The notes beneath the pieces were generated by a model. That model did not search any database. It saw only the letters and a program-made list of their open reading frames with translations, and was not told the DNA's origin. Source: Tillus elongatus (lineage: Eukaryota > Arthropoda > Insecta > Coleoptera > Cleridae). From it: DNA of 64,000 nucleotides. Made by a program: the position numbers and the translations under genes. Positions 57,687-64,000 of the stretch are shown piece after piece (the first letter of the stretch is position 1; each line of letters begins with the position of its first letter). The stretch lies in assembly GCA_964006375.1 (NCBI GenBank), contig OZ023267.1, positions 38,473,753-38,537,752 on the forward strand, given 5' to 3'.

Positions 57687-58472
57687 GGTAAATTTGCAGT
57701 TTAGCTCCCAAACTCTTTTCAAAAAACTGTTTTCACAAACCTGCCTAGCCCTCCCCCCCTGAATCCACAAACCCCAAGAAAAATTTCTTGTTCACACCCC
57801 CTAAGGAAGTTACGGGACCAGGAATGAGTAGAGGTGCTGGGCGGGGTAGGTAGTAAAAAGAAAATATGAGCAGAAAATTCGAACAAAACGGGCTTGAAAG
57901 CTGTCTTTTTCACATCGCGAAGCCATATCCCCCTTAAACCCTGCCTACCCCGTACAGCACCACTATCCCCCAGGTGCCGTAACTTCCTTGGCGGGTAGGA
58001 ACAAGACCTTTTTCTTGTGGTTTATGCAGCGAGGTTGGTTGTATGCACGCGAGGGGGAAGGAAAATCCCCACCACGAATCAGACACCCCCCACCCCCGCC
58101 ACAAGTCGAACCCGTGGGGTCCGCTTCGTCGTAGGCATTTTCCTTCCCACCCTCGTGTGCATAGAACCACCCTCGTTGCATAAACCACAAGAAAAACTTC
58201 TTGTTCATACCCCCCAAGGAAGTTACGTGAACTGGGGCAAATAGGGGTGCTGTGCGAGGTAGGCATGGTTTAATGGGGATATGGCTTCAAATAGACAGCT
58301 TTCAAGCATTTTTCTTCGCATTTTCTGCTCATATTTACTTTTTACTACCTACCCCGCCCAGCACCCCTATCAAGAATTTTTTCTTGTGGTTTGTGCATCC
58401 AAGTGGGGTCCTAGTAATGTTTCTGAAAACAATTTTTTCGAAAAATTTTGGGAGCTAATCTGCAAATTTACC
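57687..58472. mobile_element. Fold-back element, ~786 bp, arms ~350-390 bp
   Basis: GGTAAATTTGCAG / CTGCAAATTTACC at the ends, and CTTGTGGTTTATGCAG / CTTGTGGTTTATGCAA inverted near the centre. Arms carry GGAAGTTACG, GGGCGGGGTAGGTAGTAAAA and GAGGGGGAAGGAAAAT blocks. The two halves are offset by about 46 bases through indels. GC-richer than the surroundings. Diverged partial copy at 32020-32420. Confidence 0.85.
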
Positions 58473-58860
58473 GTATTTTCATTAAATCCTTCAAATTCCA
58501 ATAACTCAATTTGCTATTAACGTAAGCTTTGTTGGTTAGGACACCAACATTTAAGTTTATTTTCGGAAATTTTTTGTATATTTTCAAACCATAAGTAATT
58601 TTCATAAAATATAGTACATTGTTTCTACTACATAGGCTATACCGGTAATCAGATTGATGCCTGCTCGTATTTGCTATTAAAAACATTTTATCGAAATTTA
58701 CTTCAATGACACACTTGCTGCATCCAGACTTTTGAAAAATGTTTATATATTTTCAAACAATAAATTTATTTCGATGAAATATGGTACATTGCTTCTACTA
58801 TATAGGCAACCAAGTTTGATGCCTGCTTTCATCAAAGAAAGACATTTGATACTAAAAAAA

Positions 58861-59839
<979 letters not shown>

Positions 59840-60454
59840 ACTTTTAGTTTATCTTCTCCTAGCGCCCTACCCCAATCTCACATTTAGTTATTTTCCACTA
59901 TGTATTGATCAGGTCAGGTAGTTGCGCTACTGCTACCACAACAAAAAATTAATGTTTTTTCAACTTTTATTTTAATGACCACTAGGAACGGGATGTCGCG
60001 ACACTTGTATTTGCGTGTCTCCTATCGCTAACGATGAGAGAATTAAATATCAATTTACCGAGATGCATTTAAAGTGAAGTTACAGACAAAGACAGACAGT
60101 TTGATTTCATTAAATACTCGGCCAGTTGAACGATAAGCAAGTGTGGCTGGCTGTGAGTTAGGTGATGCCGTATCATCTTATTGTAAGTAAAAAAGGAATG
60201 GTAGATCCGGCTTTAAGATGTTTTAGTAAAGTACCACTAAAGACAAAGAGATGCAGAATTCATCGCTTCAATAGCCTGGTGGAATGCTGCAAATCCCCAT
60301 ACAATGTATGTATGTATAACTTTGGGGTAGAAAGTCCATTTAGTTCTATTACTAATATCTTTTTTTGGATCTACATGTATAAAAATATTGCTCCTGAATA
60401 TCAAAACATCTAAGTACCAAAGACCGAGGTTGGATACTAGGGATGGAACCTGAA
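59840..60454. other. Unassigned stretch
   Basis: No family recognised. An 83-codon open frame at 60162-60413 has no known motif. Confidence 0.4.
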
Positions 60455-60893
60455 ACAGATAACTTGACAAATAAGACCAAAGCTCGAATACTGCTCCCAC
60501 ATCTGGGGTGTGGCTGCCGCTTCTATACTCGCTATCCTGGACTCCATTCAGAAGAGAGCTATACGTCTTATCGGTGACCCTACCCTCATCCAAAGGCTGA
60601 CATCCCTTGCTCACCGACGTGCCGTTGGTGACCCCTCTCTTTTTTATAGATATCTGCACGGGCACTGCTCAGAGGAGCTTTCTTCCATAGTTCCTCCACC
60701 TACTGCCCACAACAGATCTACCAGAGGAACAGAGCGAATGCACCCTTTTACTGTTTACTTCCAAGTTGTGGAATTCCTTGCCGGCACATGTTTTTCCTTC
60801 TCCCCCGAACCTCCAAACCTTCAAGTCCAGAACTAAAAAGTTGCCTCTTTTCTCCTTGTCGACACCCACGGTACCACCTCGTGGTGTGTTGCT
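60455..60893 (+). pseudogene. LINE (CR1/Jockey-like) ORF2 C-terminal fragment, copy 3
   Basis: Reads RPKLEYCSHIWG, ILDSIQKRAIRLIGDPTL, RRAVGDPSLFYRYLHGHCSE, ELSSIVPPPTAHNRSTRG. A deletion of about 55 bases near 60752 (relative to copy 1) shifts the frame before the shared LWNSLPAH-coding segment. Ends GGTGTGTTGCTGAAATT then A9. 5' truncated. Confidence 0.8.
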
Positions 60894-60990
60894 GAAATTA
60901 AAAAAAAACTGAATTACCATAAAAAGCACAAAAGTTATTCTAATTAGTACAATTGGAGAACCAAAATACCACAACACAGCTTTTTAAAGA

Positions 60991-61031
60991 CCTGACGATC
61001 GTTTCACTAACAAAGTTAGCGTCATCAGAGA
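60991..61031 (-). ncRNA. Hammerhead-like motif of PLE-C
   Basis: Minus strand: TCT, CTGATGA (consensus core), extra C, GCTAAC/GTTAGT stem II with TTT loop, GAAAC, ACGATCGT, C17, AGG (A-U, G-C, G-U stem I). Same strand as and just downstream of the PLE-C ORF. Confidence 0.6.
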
Positions 61032-61079
61032 ATGAAAAATGCTGAGTACCTTCCTTACTACTTACCACTAACTTCATCT

Positions 61080-61687
61080 TTTATACTGAATTTTAGGTAA
61101 AGAATGATTCCGAAAGGGAGTTTAAATCGTCGGAAAGTTTTCTGTGTATTGTATTTGAATTACCGGACGAGGTTTTTGAACTTTCGATATCACTTTCCTG
61201 ACAGGTTTCGGAATATTTATCTGCATCAAAGACAAAGCGCAAACAGAGGGCTACAAACCAGTGGCGGAGCTCGTTTTAAGTACACATCTAGCTTCGCTGG
61301 TTGTTTAACATTTTTGATAAGCTTTAAATTTTCTTTATCAATGTGGTGGTTATTATCCCAAATATCTTGCGCCTTGTCTACACTACCGTATCTCAACTGT
61401 GCCAGATGTTCACGGCATCTAGTCTCAGTGGTTCTCTTAGTCTGCCCAACTTATTTGGAATTACGATTACAATCTTTACAACCTATCTCATAGATACCCG
61501 CCATTTCAGTGGGTTTATGTTTATTTTTCGTATTACCTAACAAATTTCTTAAATTATTTTTTGTCGCAAAAGTTAGTTGCAAACCGGCTTTCTTAAAAAT
61601 GCTCTTGACACCCCCTGTGATACGCGGTTCAAAAGGTAGGCAAATAATTTTTTTCTCTACATAATCTTCCTGAATGTCGTGCCTTCC
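61080..61687 (-). pseudogene. PLE-C linker and GIY-YIG endonuclease
   Basis: Minus strand reads ICLPFEPRITGGVKSIFKKA, GLQLTFATKNNLRNLLGNTK, GIYEIGCKDCNRNSK, stop, VGQTKRTTETRCREHLAQLR, YGSVDKAQDIWDNNHHIDKE, NLKLIKNVKQ, then a diverged C-terminus. GIY is intact; the Y of YVG has become a stop. Cys pair C-x2-C present, Arg of the catalytic helix present. Only a few stops: the best-preserved endonuclease of the A-C family here. Confidence 0.85.
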
Positions 61688-62196
61688 CAGTAGCGGCTCG
61701 TGCCTTAATGCATTGGGGGTGCGCAATAAAAAAAAGTTCGCAGCAAATGCCTTATGGTAGTACATTTTTATTAAATGCTTCAAATTTGAATAACTCAAGT
61801 TTCTACGAACTTAGAAATTGACTTTTGGTGTATAGTAGGGTCTTACCGAGGTCAACATATCCACCAAATTTCATCAAAATAAGTTTGTAATTTTCAAAGA
61901 AAAATTTTGTTTTCAAAATAAAACTCAAAATTTGAATAACTCAATTCTCTAAAAATGTAGAAAGTTGAATTCTAGTGTGTAGTAAGGTCTTTTACAAGGC
62001 AACATATCCACCAAATTTCATTAAAATACCTTTGTAATTTTCAGAGAAAAAGATTTTTTTGAAACAAAACTCAAAATTTTCCCGGAAAACGTTATCCGAT
62101 TTTCCTGACTAACGAACTCAACCAAGCCATTAATAAAAGAAAGGCACTTGCCGAGTTTCTTCGAAATCAGTTGCTTATTTTTGAGTTATCGATTGG

Positions 62197-62263
<67 letters not shown>

Positions 62264-63147
62264 AATATTAAAAATTGAAAATGACCCTGGATATGGGTTC
62301 TAGGGGTCCTAGTTCGCGCTCATTTGAAAAAAATTTTGCAAAGTTACTCCATCGATACCTCTTTATTCGTGAATTTTTTTAAATAAAAATTCACTAAAAA
62401 TGAAGAGCTCGCCTATTTTTTCCCTGAAAATGTATTATAGAGAAACACACTTACTAAACTTAATAATTATTAACCACTTACCAAGTTTACCTCTAGTTAG
62501 TTATACGTTATAGTAGTTAAAAAGTCCCTTAAAAAATTAACCTTTAAATTTAAAATATACACTGAATTAATCACAGTATCACGATTATTTTGTCCACTTA
62601 TTAAGCAACCCGAAGTAGTAACCATAATAATAATAATAATTGTCTTGTTAGAAAATGTAAACAACAACGAAATGATCTAATTAAAAATCAATCCCACGCG
62701 GATACGAAAATTACTAGGTAGTAGTAGTAGGTACACACGCTCTGCCAAAAGTCCACTACAAACTAGAAGTGTGTAATTTTATAGCTCACAACAAATTGCT
62801 TATTCGGTCGTTTTCGACGAAGATCATCAAGATTCGGCGATCATTTCGCACTGAAGTATCGCATTTCACGAGAGCGCCGAAAAATACACACCGCCGCCCG
62901 AGTGCTTTATATGGATATAGATGTATATAACGTCTGCAATGATTAACACTACTTATTCTGATCCTGTATTCTGTATTAATGGCTGCCGACTCTCTGCGAT
63001 CCTCGATATACTAATTTTGTTTGTTGAATCCAGGCGGTAAAAAAGTTAATACAAATTTATTAAAATATAGCATAGCAAAAATATTATTTTTTCCACGGCA
63101 GGCGGCAGTGCGCGCGCACGGGCGCACCTATTGATGAGCCGCCCCTG
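61688..63147. mobile_element. hAT-like non-autonomous element inserted in PLE-C
   Basis: Left end CAGTAGCGGCTCGTGCC and right end (reverse) CAGGGGCGGCTCATC are related to the hAT ends at 19012 and 20957. Flanks TGCCTTCC and TGCCTTAC match at seven of eight bases. Contains a nested family R element (about 61727-62400, with (TA)n 62202-62260). No transposase seen. Confidence 0.75.
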
Positions 63148-63159
63148 TGCCTTACGCTA

Positions 63160-64000
63160 ACATTTTCTTTGTTCTGTGTCTATTAATTAATTTTTACACT
63201 AAGCAATCCGAATATCCGTTATATCTAGTCACGTTTTTAATGTACTCTAATTCTATACTATGTCTACTTTTACTTATAGGGGACATTTTATTAATCTACT
63301 TACTAAGAAATTTAAACCGCCGTTTTTTGTGCAAATGTATGATCGGAGTCATTTGGAATGTAACTTAGAACAGTAGTTTCCTTCCTGTAGACATCGAATT
63401 CAAGATAATCATTTTTTATAACTGGTACATCTAGGAAAGGGAGTGTACTGTTACCTTTTAAGTGGTGGGTGAATTTTGTTGAATCAAATTGACAGTTCAA
63501 TCTCTTAATAAAATCATCTACTTTGCATATATTTGTGTTAAACACTGCAAAAATATCGTCCACATAACGAAATCATACTCTAGGAAAATACTCACTTTCA
63601 TTCTCTAAATCCATGTCAAATATACCCACGAAAAGGTGCGCAATGAATGGATAGAGTGGGTTGCCTATTGCCGTGTCTTCAGTTTGTTCAAAGAACTCAT
63701 TGTTAAATTGAAAAATATTTTGTTTTATACACAACGATTTGTCAAAGTTAAATATTATTTGCAAACCTGTTCACTTATGTTCTTCAATTCCAACAACTGT
63801 TCTAAATACGTTGGCGTTTGTTTCGTAGGCACGCTAATAAATAAAGACGCTACATCAAATGACATCAAAACCTCCCTTCAACAGATTTAACACCTTTAAT
63901 TTTATGAATGAATTCAAGTGAATTTAACACCTTTAATTTTATGAATGAATTCAAGTGAATTTGACACGGAATACCTCTTTTGTTTAACAAGCAAGCCTTT
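63160..64000 (-). pseudogene. PLE-C reverse transcriptase, partial
   Basis: Minus strand: FNNEFFEQTEDTAIGNPLYP (motif B), FVGIFDMDLENESEYFPRV, then with one shift RYVDDIFAVFNTNICKVDDF (motif C YVDD; the first residues are in another frame), LNCQFDSTKFTHHLKGN, LPFLDVPVIKNDYLEFDVYR, YIPNDSDHTFAQK. Upstream parts lie beyond the window. Confidence 0.85.
63889..63962. repeat. 37-bp tandem duplication within PLE-C coding sequence
   Basis: ATTCAAGTGAATTT at 63911 and 63948 ends two adjacent copies of a 37-base unit starting AACACCTTTAATTTTATGAA. A recent slip in the RT sequence that shifts the frame. Confidence 0.85.

Larger units (their letters stand above)
60937..64000 (-). mobile_element. Penelope-like element copy C (PLE-C), runs off the window
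   Basis: Minus strand: RT enters from beyond 64000, runs to about 63156, resumes after a hAT-like insertion at 61687, ends near 61080, followed by the terminal unit and hammerhead-like motif (60991-61031). Confidence 0.85.

Noticed and set aside
60162..60413. 83-codon plus-strand frame
   Set aside because: No family resemblance, no supporting signals; expected by chance.

Overview
The window looks like repeat-dense, AT-rich intergenic DNA from an animal, most likely an arthropod and probably an insect. Reasons: metazoan transposon families (Polinton/Maverick, Penelope-like, DD41D mariner-like, hAT, RNase H-bearing LINE, Ty3/gypsy), a SINE whose head resembles insect 5S rRNA, long (AT)n arrays and no bacterial gene organisation. 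I see no complete host gene. One weak candidate host exon lies at 31381-31540.

Layout. 1-3.3 kb: structural-gene block of a Polinton/Maverick (polintovirus-like) element, all on + and almost uninterrupted: minor structural protein, adenovirus-type cysteine protease, penton-like minor capsid protein, a 53-codon small ORF, and the double-jelly-roll major capsid protein. 3.7-4.9 kb: 217-bp satellite. 5.35-5.9 kb: tRNA-like pol III unit and a GC-rich minisatellite full of TGACGTCA and GGCGCC palindromes. 6.0-6.76 kb: dead Ty3/gypsy pol end plus 3' LTR. 7.8-10.4 kb: mariner-like element with ~300-bp inverted repeats, split by a LINE 3' end. 11.8-15.1 kb: Penelope-like element (PLE-A). 15.2-16.5 kb: LINE remnant. 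19.0-20.96 kb: hAT element with a perfect 8-bp target duplication. 22-24.9 kb: 5S-derived SINE, tRNA-type SINE, mariner remnant, LINE remnant. 25.3-26.5 kb: a second kind of PLE end flanked by inverted repeats. 27.4-31.3 kb: nothing recognised. 31.7-38.2 kb and 50.5-62.4 kb: nested copies of an uncharacterised non-autonomous repeat carrying (AT)n tracts, large inverted repeats and a fold-back element. 38.4-45.5 kb: transposase remnants and PLE-B broken by a DD41D mariner, a SINE and an LTR fragment. 47-48.1 kb: RNase H LINE. 60.9-64 kb: PLE-C broken by a hAT-like element and running off the window.

Most interesting signal: a hammerhead-ribozyme-like motif recurs on the sense strand in the 3' region of PLE-A, PLE-B and PLE-C. 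It also appears as a self-contained 239-bp insertion at 33974-34212, made almost entirely of two head-to-head ribozyme ends and flanked by a perfect 13-bp target duplication. A sequence-divergent copy of the same fold is at 38028-38069. Second: a 4.4-kb imperfect palindrome (50565-54993) with a mobile element in only one arm. Several insertions can be dated relative to each other because an interrupted and an uninterrupted copy are both present. All family assignments are by eye from motifs; no database search was possible.
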